Shown piece after piece: positions 1 to 5,763 of a stretch of DNA of 6,224 bases (the stretch's first letter is position 1; each line of letters begins with the position of its first letter). The translations under genes and the position numbers were made by a program. Location of the stretch: positions 1-6,224 of the forward strand of contig USPJ01000085.1 in assembly GCA_900556645.1 (NCBI GenBank), in the 5' to 3' direction. Source of the DNA: an uncultured Lachnospiraceae bacterium. Lineage in GTDB: Bacteria; Bacillota_A; Clostridia; Lachnospirales; Lachnospiraceae. Below the pieces are notes generated by a model, which was given only the letters and a program-made list of their open reading frames with translations, was not told the origin of the DNA and did no database searches.

Positions 1-2
1 GA

Positions 3-1853
3 AACCGCTATTTTTATCAGGATATTTTAGAGGAAAATTATGAGACCAGTTATGCAAACCCGGAATACGCCGTAGAAAAACTGGGAGAGGAATTTGGAGG
101 CATACTGAGCTTTCTTTATGCAGAACTGCGGGGATGTATCGGCTATGCCTATGAGAAACGTTTGGAGGAGCTGACCATTTTTTGTGAACTGTTTGTGGAA
201 ATATACGGTATTTTTGCAGAAGAGCAGCCAGACAAGAGAGAAGTGGAGCAGACCATTTACTGGTTTTTCCATGATTACAGCGAGATTTTTGTGGAACGGA
301 ATGTGAAGGAGATGATTGACCCGCAGTTGGATTTCTTTGCGGACATTGTGATGAACTCTGATCTATCCAATCCACGTTATCTCTATAATTACGGCGAATA
401 TATCTCGGACTGTGAGTTAGAGATTGCAGAGTTTTTGAACAGTATGGATGAGGAAAAAATCCAGTCTATGGCAGACACCTATACAGAAGGCTATCGAATA
501 GGTTTTGTGAATATGGGTGTGGACTTATCCAAGAAGAAAACGGTACAGATTCATTATCCTATTGGATTTGAACGGATGGTTCGTGCCGCAATTCGGAATT
601 TTGAAAAACTGGGATTAAAGCCGACCATTTCCAGAGATCCGGTATCTTCGCTTTTTAACAGAGGAAACGGCAAGCGGAATGCTTATACTCCGGCGGTAAA
701 TAAACAGTATGAATATGACCATAAGGACGATAAAGCCTACTATCTGGATAAGGCTTTTGTGGAGCGGAGATTGGAAGTGCTGCGGAATTCCTTTGAAAAG
801 CAGAAGGAACTGGCATATGTTCATGCCGGTCCGGCGGTAATTGAGGTTTTTGGAGAGAAGCCATTTGAGCCGAAGAATAAAAAGGCGAATGCCCGTTATG
901 ATGAAAAACAGCAGCAGTTGAATGTTTACAATGCTAATCAGGCGGGACAGATTACCAACGAATATATTCACGGGGATGAGCGGAGCTTTACCATTATTGC
1001 ATATCCGCTTCCGACCATCGGAGAGAAGTTCTGTGAAATTTTTGAGGAAACGGTGAAGCTGAATACTTTGGATTATAAGCTTTATCAGAATATGCAACAA
1101 AAAATAATTGATGTGCTGGATACCGGTGAAAAGGTGCATATTCAGGGCTGTGGAGGGAATAAGACGGATTTAACGGTACAGCTCTATCGGTTGAAGGATG
1201 CTAAGAAAGAGACCATTTTTGAAAACTGTGTGGCAGATGTGAACATTCCGGTGGGAGAGGTATTTACTTCTCCGGTACTGAAGGGAACCACCGGAAAACT
1301 CCATGTGTCTCAGGTATATTTGAATGAATTGAATTTCTTGGATTTGGAGTTGGATTTTGTAGACGGAATGATTACCAAATATACCTGTAAGAATTTTGAC
1401 ACGGAGGAAGAGAATCGCAAATACATTCGTGAGAATGTGCTGAAACACCACGATACTCTTCCCATGGGAGAGTTTGCAATCGGTACCAATACCACGGCAT
1501 ATCGCATGGCAAGGGATTATGATATTGCAGCGAAGCTGCCGATTCTCATAGCTGAAAAGACGGGACCGCATTTTGCGGTGGGAGATACCTGTTATTCTCA
1601 TATGGAGGATATGAAGCTGCACAACCCGGACGGCAAGGAGATTGTGGCAAAGGAAAACGAGGTTTCCGCTGTCAGAAAAGAGGACCAGAGCAAAGCATAC
1701 CTCAACTGCCATACGGACATCACCATTCCTTATGATGAGTTGGGAGCAATTACGGTAATCCGCAGTGACGGAAGCAGTGAGGATATTATTCGCAACGGAC
1801 GGTTTGTGGTGGAAGGCTGCGAGGTATTGAATGAGCCGTTAGACAAAAAATAG
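3..1853 (+). CDS. M29-family metallo-aminopeptidase (leucyl aminopeptidase/aminopeptidase T type), 5' truncated by the window edge
   Basis: This is probably a cytosolic two-metal exopeptidase that removes N-terminal residues from peptides. The frame is open from position 3 with 616 visible residues and no in-frame ATG before 162. The TTG at 162 lies inside continuous coding sequence and has no good Shine-Dalgarno, so the true start is left of the window. Numbering from position 3, the C-terminal half carries the M29 metal-ligand pattern: GEVFTSP (Glu419), GEFAIGTN (Glu490), GPHFAVGDTCY (His523, Tyr531) and NCHTD (His570, Asp572). AYPLPTIG resembles the family's usual 'AYPTP' segment. M29-like sequence seems to begin near residue 160 (YRIGFVNMGVDL). 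The protein therefore has at least 160 extra N-terminal residues, helical-looking and acidic, whereas family members are usually about 370-410 residues long. I do not recognise that extension. purE follows after 47 nt with no hairpin between, so cotranscription is possible. Family assignment is firm; the natural substrate is not known. Confidence 0.86.
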   Translation, partial: NRYFYQDILEENYETSYANPEYAVEKLGEEFGGILSFLYAELRGCIGYAYEKRLEELTIFCELFVEIYGIFAEEQPDKREVEQTIYWFFHDYSEIFVERNVKEMIDPQLDFFADIVMNSDLSNPRYLYNYGEYISDCELEIAEFLNSMDEEKIQSMADTYTEGYRIGFVNMGVDLSKKKTVQIHYPIGFERMVRAAIRNFEKLGLKPTISRDPVSSLFNRGNGKRNAYTPAVNKQYEYDHKDDKAYYLDKAFVERRLEVLRNSFEKQKELAYVHAGPAVIEVFGEKPFEPKNKKANARYDEKQQQLNVYNANQAGQITNEYIHGDERSFTIIAYPLPTIGEKFCEIFEETVKLNTLDYKLYQNMQQKIIDVLDTGEKVHIQGCGGNKTDLTVQLYRLKDAKKETIFENCVADVNIPVGEVFTSPVLKGTTGKLHVSQVYLNELNFLDLELDFVDGMITKYTCKNFDTEEENRKYIRENVLKHHDTLPMGEFAIGTNTTAYRMARDYDIAAKLPILIAEKTGPHFAVGDTCYSHMEDMKLHNPDGKEIVAKENEVSAVRKEDQSKAYLNCHTDITIPYDELGAITVIRSDGSSEDIIRNGRFVVEGCEVLNEPLDKK

Positions 1854-1900
1854 AAATATTTGGAACATAAAGATATAGTAGAAAACAGGAGGATGAAAAT

Positions 1901-2401
1901 ATGGCAACAGTAGGAATTGTAATGGGTAGTGATTCAGATATGCCGGTAATGGCAAAGGCTGCCGAGATGTTGGATAAATTTGGAATTGATTATGAAATGA
2001 AGATTATTTCTGCCCACAGAGAGCCGGATATCTTTTTTGAGTGGGCAAAGGGTGCCGAGGCAAGAGGAACGAAGATTATTATTGCAGGAGCCGGAAAAGC
2101 AGCACATCTGCCGGGCATGTGTGCGGCACTTTTCCCGATGCCGGTCATCGGAATTCCAATGAAGACTTCTGATCTGGGCGGTGTGGATTCCCTGTATTCC
2201 ATTGTACAGATGCCCAGCGGAATCCCGGTGGCAACCGTTGCAATCAACGGCGGACAGAATGCAGGAATTCTTGCAGCAAAAATTCTTGCTACATCAGATG
2301 CAGATTTATTGCAGAAATTAAAAGATTACAGCGAAGAGATGAAAAATCAGGTAGTGGAGAAGGACGCCAAATTGCAGGAAGTTGGATATAAGGAGTATTA
2401 A
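1901..2401 (+). CDS. purE: N5-carboxyaminoimidazole ribonucleotide mutase, PurE class I
   Basis: PurE converts N5-CAIR to CAIR in de novo purine (IMP) synthesis in the cytoplasm; the family forms octamers. The 166-residue product has the usual full length. Diagnostic segments are GSDSD (residues 9-13, phosphate and nucleotide binding), SAHRE (37-41, with the catalytic His39), AGAGKAAHLPG (62-72) and VDSLYSIVQMPSGIPVAT (95-112). SAHR together with AAHLPG marks class I (N5-CAIR mutase) rather than the CO2-using class II, which has SAHK. The ATG is supported by AGGAGG at 1887-1892, 8 nt upstream. No convincing promoter was found in the 47-nt gap after the aminopeptidase gene, so readthrough from it is the simplest reading. 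No purK, purC or other pur gene is adjacent here: the next gene is convergent asnA. The partner N5-CAIR synthetase PurK must be elsewhere. Confidence 0.96.
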   Translation: MATVGIVMGSDSDMPVMAKAAEMLDKFGIDYEMKIISAHREPDIFFEWAKGAEARGTKIIIAGAGKAAHLPGMCAALFPMPVIGIPMKTSDLGGVDSLYSIVQMPSGIPVATVAINGGQNAGILAAKILATSDADLLQKLKDYSEEMKNQVVEKDAKLQEVGYKEY

Positions 2402-2435
2402 TGAAATTTGTATAAGGACAATAAATAAAAAAATC

Positions 2436-2463
2436 AGCCCGAATGAGTAATATCATTCGGGCT
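2436..2463 (-). terminator. Intrinsic terminator of asnA, also placed to stop purE transcripts from the other side
   Basis: An 11-bp perfect stem pairs 2436-2446 with 2453-2463 around a 6-nt loop. Read on the minus strand, the stem is followed after two bases by seven consecutive T (2433-2427) and further T-rich sequence, so it is a textbook terminator for asnA, 25 nt past its stop codon. On the plus strand the stem follows purE but the tail (GTCTTATATC) is only weakly T-rich. Termination in that direction is likely partial. Confidence 0.88.
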
Positions 2464-2488
2464 GTCTTATATCTGATCATTTTCCAAA

Positions 2489-3499
2489 TTACAACAACGG
2501 AATTCCCTGTGCCTTTGTTTCTTTTACTACTTCTTCCGGCCACATGGAGCATTGTACTTCTCCGATATGTGCTTTTCTTAAGAAAAACATACAAATACGG
2601 GACTGACCGATGCCGCCGCCGATGGTATATGGCAGCTTTTCTTCGATAATTGCCTTCTGGAATGGCAGCTTTGCTCTTTCCGGACAGCCTGCTTTGTCAA
2701 GCTGTGACAACAGGGAATCTTTATCCACTCGGATGCCCATGGAGGACAATTCCAGAGCAATGTCCAGTACCGGATAATAAACTACGATGTCAGCATTTAA
2801 AGACCAGTCGTCATAGTCCGGTGCCCGTCCGTCGTGTGGTTCGCCGGATTCTAATTTGTCACCAATCTGCATAATGCAGACAGCACCTTTGGCTTTTGCT
2901 ATGTAATATTCCCGTTCCTTCGGAGTTGCATCCGGGAAGATGTCAGCCAGTTCCTGAGTGGTGACGAAAAAAATCTCCTTTGGAAGAATTTCCTGAATAT
3001 AGTCATATTGAATGGACATATATTTTTCGGTTTTGCGAAGTACTTTATATACGGTGCGGACAGTTTCTTTTAAGGTTTCCTCCGTACGCTGTTCCTTTGT
3101 AATGATTTTTTCCCAGTCCCACTGGTCCACAAAAATAGAATGAATGTTATCGGTATCTTCGTCTCTGCGGATAGCGTTCATATCGGTGTAAAGACCTTCA
3201 CCTACGGAAAAACCGTATTCTCCTAATGCATAGCGTTTCCATTTTGCCAGAGAGTGTACGATTTCAGCTTCCCTGCCGTTCTGTTCCTTGATGTCAAAGG
3301 AAACAGGACGCTCTACGCCGTTTAAATTATCGTTCAGACCGGATAAAGGATCTACAAATAAAGGTGCGGTTACCCGGGTCAGGTTCAGACGTTCCGCTAA
3401 AAGATTCTGAAAACAGTCTTTTACGGTTTTAATAGCAACCTGAGTGTCATGCAAATCCAAATCAGGCTGGTAATCTTTTGGAATAATCAAATTGTCCAT
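2489..3499 (-). CDS. asnA: Aspartate-ammonia ligase (asparagine synthetase A)
   Basis: AsnA makes free L-asparagine from aspartate, ammonia and ATP (giving AMP and PPi) through an aspartyl-adenylate. It is a cytosolic enzyme whose fold is related to class II aminoacyl-tRNA synthetases. The product is 336 residues, close to the roughly 330 typical of the family. Recognisable segments are RPVSFDI (64-70), VHSLAKWKR (81-89), GLYTDMNAIRRDE (102-114), VDQWDWEK (124-131), HDGRAPDYDDW (222-232), GGGIGQSR (294-301, the class II motif-3-like ATP site) and HIGEVQCSMWP (311-321). The ATG at 3499 is preceded on the minus strand by a GAGGA Shine-Dalgarno (3514-3510), 10 nt away. The gene is monocistronic: it has its own promoter at 3572-3545 and a terminator at 2463-2436. 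It diverges from the T-box/aspS2/gatCA operon, the tRNA-dependent route to asparagine. The leader is too short to hold a T-box. Confidence 0.97.
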   Translation of the reverse strand: MDNLIIPKDYQPDLDLHDTQVAIKTVKDCFQNLLAERLNLTRVTAPLFVDPLSGLNDNLNGVERPVSFDIKEQNGREAEIVHSLAKWKRYALGEYGFSVGEGLYTDMNAIRRDEDTDNIHSIFVDQWDWEKIITKEQRTEETLKETVRTVYKVLRKTEKYMSIQYDYIQEILPKEIFFVTTQELADIFPDATPKEREYYIAKAKGAVCIMQIGDKLESGEPHDGRAPDYDDWSLNADIVVYYPVLDIALELSSMGIRVDKDSLLSQLDKAGCPERAKLPFQKAIIEEKLPYTIGGGIGQSRICMFFLRKAHIGEVQCSMWPEEVVKETKAQGIPLL

Positions 3500-3544
3500 G
3501 AAAATAAAATCCTCGATTCTGTATTGGTATTTATATCTAGCGAT

Positions 3545-3572
3545 ATTATATCATATGAAAAATGTTTTTCAA
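3545..3572 (-). promoter_or_regulatory. Sigma-A-type promoter of asnA
   Basis: On the minus strand, TTGAAA (3572-3567) is followed by a 16-nt spacer and a perfect TATAAT (3550-3545). TGA lies directly before the -10, giving an extended -10. The predicted start near 3537 leaves a leader of about 40 nt before the asnA ATG. The spacer and flanks are very A/T-rich. No clear operator dyad was seen. Confidence 0.75.
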
Positions 3573-3583
3573 TAAAAAAAATC

Positions 3584-3612
3584 TTGCAAAATGAAAAAGA
3601 CTGTGATATGAT
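3584..3612 (+). promoter_or_regulatory. Sigma-A-type promoter of the T-box/aspS2-gatCA operon
   Basis: TTGCAA (3584-3589) and TATGAT (3607-3612) are separated by exactly 17 nt. TGA at 3604-3606 provides an extended -10. Transcription would start near 3619-3620, about 14 nt before the first stem I element of the T-box. The -35 box lies only 12 bp from the -35 of the divergent asnA promoter, so the two promoters are back to back without overlapping. Confidence 0.75.
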
Positions 3613-3716
3613 TACAGGCAACAAAAATAAAGCGATGAAAGAGACTCTTATCTTCAGACGTCGACAGGAATACAGCGTCACCGACTGAGAGCGCTGTTTG
3701 AAAGAGGAGACAAAGG

Positions 3717-3720
3717 GAAC
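3717..3720 (+). promoter_or_regulatory. T-box specifier: overlapping GAA (Glu) and AAC (Asn) codons
   Basis: The 3' side of the stem I specifier loop reads G-A-A-C followed by A3721 and then the CTCT strand of the lower helix. AAC (3718-3720) plus one purine is in the canonical specifier position and would pair with the GUU anticodon of tRNA(Asn). A one-base shift gives GAA (3717-3719), which reads tRNA(Glu). Asn is the expected effector given aspS2 and gatCAB downstream. The Glu reading is supported by the published dual-specificity T-box of the equivalent Clostridium acetobutylicum operon. Confidence 0.8.
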
Positions 3721-3857
3721 ACTCTGGAGCAGACTGGTTGAACAGGACAAAATGCAGGATTTTAGATACAAACTTGCAAAAGTCAGAGTAGGTCAGTACG
3801 TGTGATATGCGTTAAATATCAAGAGTGGAAGATGATGACAGACATCATACTTCAATG

Positions 3858-3902
3858 CGGGTGGTACCGCGGGAATGATTACAGAATAGTTTTCCCGTCC
3901 CG
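3858..3902 (+). promoter_or_regulatory. T-box antiterminator
   Basis: CGGG (3858-3861) pairs with CCCG (3899-3902) and GCGGG (3869-3873) pairs with CCCGT (3894-3898; one G-U pair). These flank the 7-nt bulge TGGTACC (3862-3868). This is the canonical T-box antiterminator geometry, in which UGG plus one base (3862-3865) pairs with the tRNA NCCA end. The variable base is U, which could pair with discriminator A or wobble with G. The 3' strand 3894-3902 is also the 5' arm of the terminator, so the two structures exclude each other. Confidence 0.9.
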
Positions 3903-3936
3903 GAACAGAGTTGTTCCGAGACGGGATTTTTTATTT
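3893..3936 (+). terminator. T-box regulated intrinsic terminator
   Basis: The arms 3893-3907 and 3912-3926 form a 15-position stem with a single C-A mismatch (3900/3919) and a 4-nt loop. A T-rich tail follows (3927-3936, TTTTTT then ATTT). The 5' arm contains the antiterminator 3' strand. With charged tRNA the terminator should form and stop transcription before aspS2. With uncharged tRNA the antiterminator should replace it. Confidence 0.93.
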
Positions 3937-3975
3937 AATAGGAAATTCCTTTGCCCACTTTATTCTGAAAGGGAA

Positions 3976-3994
3976 AGCGGATGATGATTCCGCT
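3976..3994 (+). other. Small hairpin in the aspS2 leader after the terminator
   Basis: AGCGGA (3976-3981) is complementary to TCCGCT (3989-3994) around a 7-nt loop TGATGAT. It lies in the roughly 105-nt stretch between the T-box terminator and the aspS2 Shine-Dalgarno. No T-tract follows, so it is not a terminator. It may just stabilise the leader or be coincidental. Confidence 0.35.
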
Positions 3995-4008
3995 GCCTGA
4001 CACAAATC

Positions 4009-4018
4009 TCCCGTCCCG
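4009..4018 (+). repeat. Second exact copy of the antiterminator 3' strand (TCCCGTCCCG)
   Basis: The ten bases here are identical to 3893-3902, the segment used both as antiterminator 3' strand and terminator 5' arm. This copy has no matching right arm and no T-tract, so it is not itself a terminator. In principle it could pair with the T-box strands at 3858-3873 or with GACGGGA at 3920-3926. It may also be chance or a duplication remnant. Confidence 0.5.
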
Positions 4019-4057
4019 CACCTATTCCTAAGTTCATAGAAAAGGAGAGTACACATT

Positions 4058-5389
4058 ATGGAATTTTTAACAGGAGTAAAAAAACAGGACACTTTAGAAA
4101 TCAGCCAGCTTTTGGATGGCAGCCATGAAGGAACAGAAGTCAAGGTCAGCGGTGCCGTGCACACCATACGGGATATGGGAGAGGTGGCATTTGTGATTTT
4201 GAGAAAACGGGAAGGATTGTTGCAATGCGTTTTTGAAGAAGGAGTGACAGACTTCGACTTGAAGGATTTAAAAGAGGCATCTGCCGTAGAAGTGGAAGGA
4301 ACCGTTGCAAAGGAAGACCGTGCACCCAACGGTATAGAAATCCGTTTGAAAAAAATCAAAGTATTATCTCAGCCGGCTGACACCATGCCTTTGGCAATCT
4401 CCAAGTGGAAACTGAACACATCTTTGGAGGCAAAATTGGATAACCGTGCAGTGTCTCTGCGAAATGTGAGAGAACGGGCAAAGTTCAAAATACAGGAGGG
4501 TCTGGTTCGGGGCTTCCGGGAATTTTTGACAGAAGAAGGCTTTACGGAGATTCATACGCCGAAAATCGGAGCCAAGGGAGCAGAAGGCGGAGCAAACCTC
4601 TTCCGTTTTGAATATTTTCACAGACCGGCAATTCTGGAACAAAGTCCACAGTTTTACAAACAGATGATGGTAGGTGTGTTTGACAGAGTGTTTGAGACAG
4701 CTCCTGTTTTTCGTGCAGAGAAGCACAATACAAAACGTCACTTAAATGAATACACATCTTTAGATTTTGAGATGGGATATATCGAGAGCTTTGAAGATAT
4801 CATGGCGATGGAAACCGGATTTTTACAGCATACCATGAAGCTTTTAGAAAGAGACTACGGAAAAGAATTGAAAATGTTGGGAGTGACTCTTCCGAATGTG
4901 GATAAAATACCAACCGTCCGGTTTGATGAGGCAAAAGAGCTGGTATCCCAAAAATATGACCGTAAGATAAAGAATCCATATGATTTGGAGCCGGAAGAGG
5001 AGCATTTGATTGGAACGCTCTTCAAGGAAGAGTATGATGCGGACTTTGTATTTGTTACCCATTATCCAAGTAAAAAACGTCCGTTTTATGCCATGGACGA
5101 CCCGGAAGACACCACCTTTACCCTGAGCTTTGATTTATTGTTCCGAGGTTTGGAAATCACCACCGGAGGACAGAGAATCCATGATTATCAGATGCTGCGG
5201 GATAAAATTGCAGCAAGAGGTATGACCGAAGAGGGCATGGAGGATTATCTCAGTGCTTTCAAATACGGAATGCCGCCTCACGGAGGGCTGGGAATCGGTC
5301 TGGAGCGATTGACCATGCAGCTTCTGGGTGAGGACAATGTTCGGGAAACGACACTGTTTCCAAGAGATTTGAGCAGATTGGAGCCGTAA
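4058..5389 (+). CDS. aspS: Archaeal-type (AspRS2) aspartyl-tRNA synthetase, probably non-discriminating (aspartate-tRNA(Asp/Asn) ligase)
   Basis: This class II synthetase attaches aspartate to tRNA(Asp) and, if non-discriminating, also to tRNA(Asn), giving Asp-tRNA(Asn) for GatCAB. At 443 residues it is far shorter than bacterial-type AspRS (about 590), because the GAD insertion domain of that type is absent. An N-terminal OB-fold anticodon domain spans about residues 25-105. Motif 1 is around GFTEIHTPKI (161-170). Motif 2 is FRAEKHNTKRHLNEY (218-232). Motif 3 is GLGIGLERL (410-418). His35 (GAVHTIRDMG) and Pro90 (EDRAPNGIEI) fall where, from recalled sequences, the non-discriminating Thermus thermophilus AspRS-2 has His and Pro. 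The discriminating alternative has Trp and Lys. The ATG follows AAGGAG (4042-4047) by 10 nt. The gene is first in the operon, behind a T-box, with gatC 70 nt downstream. An AsnRS was considered, but the sequence is closer to AspRS2 and the gatCA context agrees. Confidence 0.93.
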   Translation: MEFLTGVKKQDTLEISQLLDGSHEGTEVKVSGAVHTIRDMGEVAFVILRKREGLLQCVFEEGVTDFDLKDLKEASAVEVEGTVAKEDRAPNGIEIRLKKIKVLSQPADTMPLAISKWKLNTSLEAKLDNRAVSLRNVRERAKFKIQEGLVRGFREFLTEEGFTEIHTPKIGAKGAEGGANLFRFEYFHRPAILEQSPQFYKQMMVGVFDRVFETAPVFRAEKHNTKRHLNEYTSLDFEMGYIESFEDIMAMETGFLQHTMKLLERDYGKELKMLGVTLPNVDKIPTVRFDEAKELVSQKYDRKIKNPYDLEPEEEHLIGTLFKEEYDADFVFVTHYPSKKRPFYAMDDPEDTTFTLSFDLLFRGLEITTGGQRIHDYQMLRDKIAARGMTEEGMEDYLSAFKYGMPPHGGLGIGLERLTMQLLGEDNVRETTLFPRDLSRLEP

Positions 5390-5459
5390 ATAAAAATCCA
5401 CATTCAGAGAAACTTATAGGCAACAATCAAAATAGATTGGAAAAAAGGAGAAGACAAAG

Positions 5460-5753
5460 ATGGCAAATATCATTTCAGATGAAACGATTGAATATGTAGG
5501 TATTCTGGCAAAATTGGAGCTGTCCGAGGCAGAAAAGGAACAGGCTAAGGAAGATATGGGAAAAATGCTGGATTATATAGATAAATTAAATGAGTTGGAT
5601 ACCTCCGGTGTGGAGCCTATGTCCCACGTATTTCCGGTTCACAATGTATTCCGTGAGGATGTGGTAGAGAACGGGGACGGACATGATGACACGCTGGCAA
5701 ATGCACCGTCAGCAAAGGATGATGGCTTCAAAGTACCGAAGACCATCGGATAG
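5460..5753 (+). CDS. gatC: Asp-tRNA(Asn)/Glu-tRNA(Gln) amidotransferase subunit C
   Basis: GatC is the small subunit of the GatCAB amidotransferase. It wraps around GatA and stabilises its contact with GatB. The complex converts Asp-tRNA(Asn) or Glu-tRNA(Gln) to the amide form using glutamine and ATP. The product is 97 residues, normal for the family. Typical segments are an N-terminal helix region with [11 protein letters not shown] (13-23), [19 protein letters not shown] (36-54), NVFREDVV (62-69), NAP (81-83) and FKVPKTI (90-96). The ATG follows AAGGAG (5445-5450) by 9 nt. The 70-nt gap after aspS2 holds no hairpin or promoter that I can support, so it is probably in the same operon. gatA starts 10 nt after its stop. 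Confidence 0.97.
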   Translation: MANIISDETIEYVGILAKLELSEAEKEQAKEDMGKMLDYIDKLNELDTSGVEPMSHVFPVHNVFREDVVENGDGHDDTLANAPSAKDDGFKVPKTIG

Positions 5754-5757
5754 GAGG
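5752..5757 (+). promoter_or_regulatory. gatA ribosome-binding site overlapping the gatC stop codon
   Basis: AGGAGG at 5752-5757 uses the last two bases of the gatC TAG stop (5751-5753) and lies 6 nt before the gatA ATG. This arrangement fixes the gatA start and suggests translational coupling, as expected for subunits needed in equal amounts. Confidence 0.85.
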
Positions 5758-5763
5758 GAAAGA

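Larger units (their letters stand above)
3620..3936 (+). promoter_or_regulatory. T-box riboswitch leader of the transamidation operon (aspS2-gatC-gatA)
   Basis: This leader RNA senses uncharged tRNA and controls transcription termination ahead of aspS2. In the stem I base, a GATGA K-turn-like element (3634-3638) faces GGAG (3726-3729). AGAG (3640-3643) pairs with CTCT (3722-3725) just below the specifier loop. CTT/AAG (3647-3649 with 3713-3715) and TCTTC/GAGGA (3651-3655 with 3704-3708) close it above. The distal part holds CAGCG (3673-3677), which can pair with CGCTG (3692-3696). Stem III is clear: 3828-3837 pairs with 3843-3853 with one bulged A. The conserved T-box sequence GGGTGGTACCGCG spans 3859-3871. 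An antiterminator and a terminator that share a strand follow. I did not resolve stem II/IIA-B between about 3733 and 3825. The identification is very secure; some stem I pairings are my hand fold. Confidence 0.95.

Noticed and set aside
162..170. TTG at 162 as the start of the aminopeptidase gene
   Set aside because: The same frame is open back to position 3 with sensible protein sequence, and no ribosome-binding site precedes the TTG. The gene is simply cut by the window edge.
615..1712. Long minus-strand open frames opposite the aminopeptidase gene (615-1139 and 1170-1712)
   Set aside because: They lie entirely antisense to a well-supported M29 coding sequence, have no recognisable protein features, and no ribosome-binding site that I can support.
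1854..1900. A separate purE promoter (TATAGT at 1874-1879)
   Set aside because: No -35-like hexamer lies at a workable distance: TTGGAA is too close at 9 nt and TTAGAC is too far at 29 nt.
3449..3984. Short open frames across the asnA-aspS2 intergenic region (3449-3688 +, 3487-3771 -, 3802-3984 +)
   Set aside because: They overlap the two promoters and the T-box RNA, have low-complexity or unrecognisable products, and lack ribosome-binding sites. The RNA structure explains the sequence.
4364..5062. Minus-strand frames inside aspS2 (4364-4741, 4542-4757, 4844-5062)
   Set aside because: They are shadows of the aspS2 coding frame with no protein similarity that I can recognise.
5390..5459. A terminator or internal promoter between aspS2 and gatC
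   Set aside because: The 70-nt gap has no stem of useful length and no paired -35/-10 boxes.
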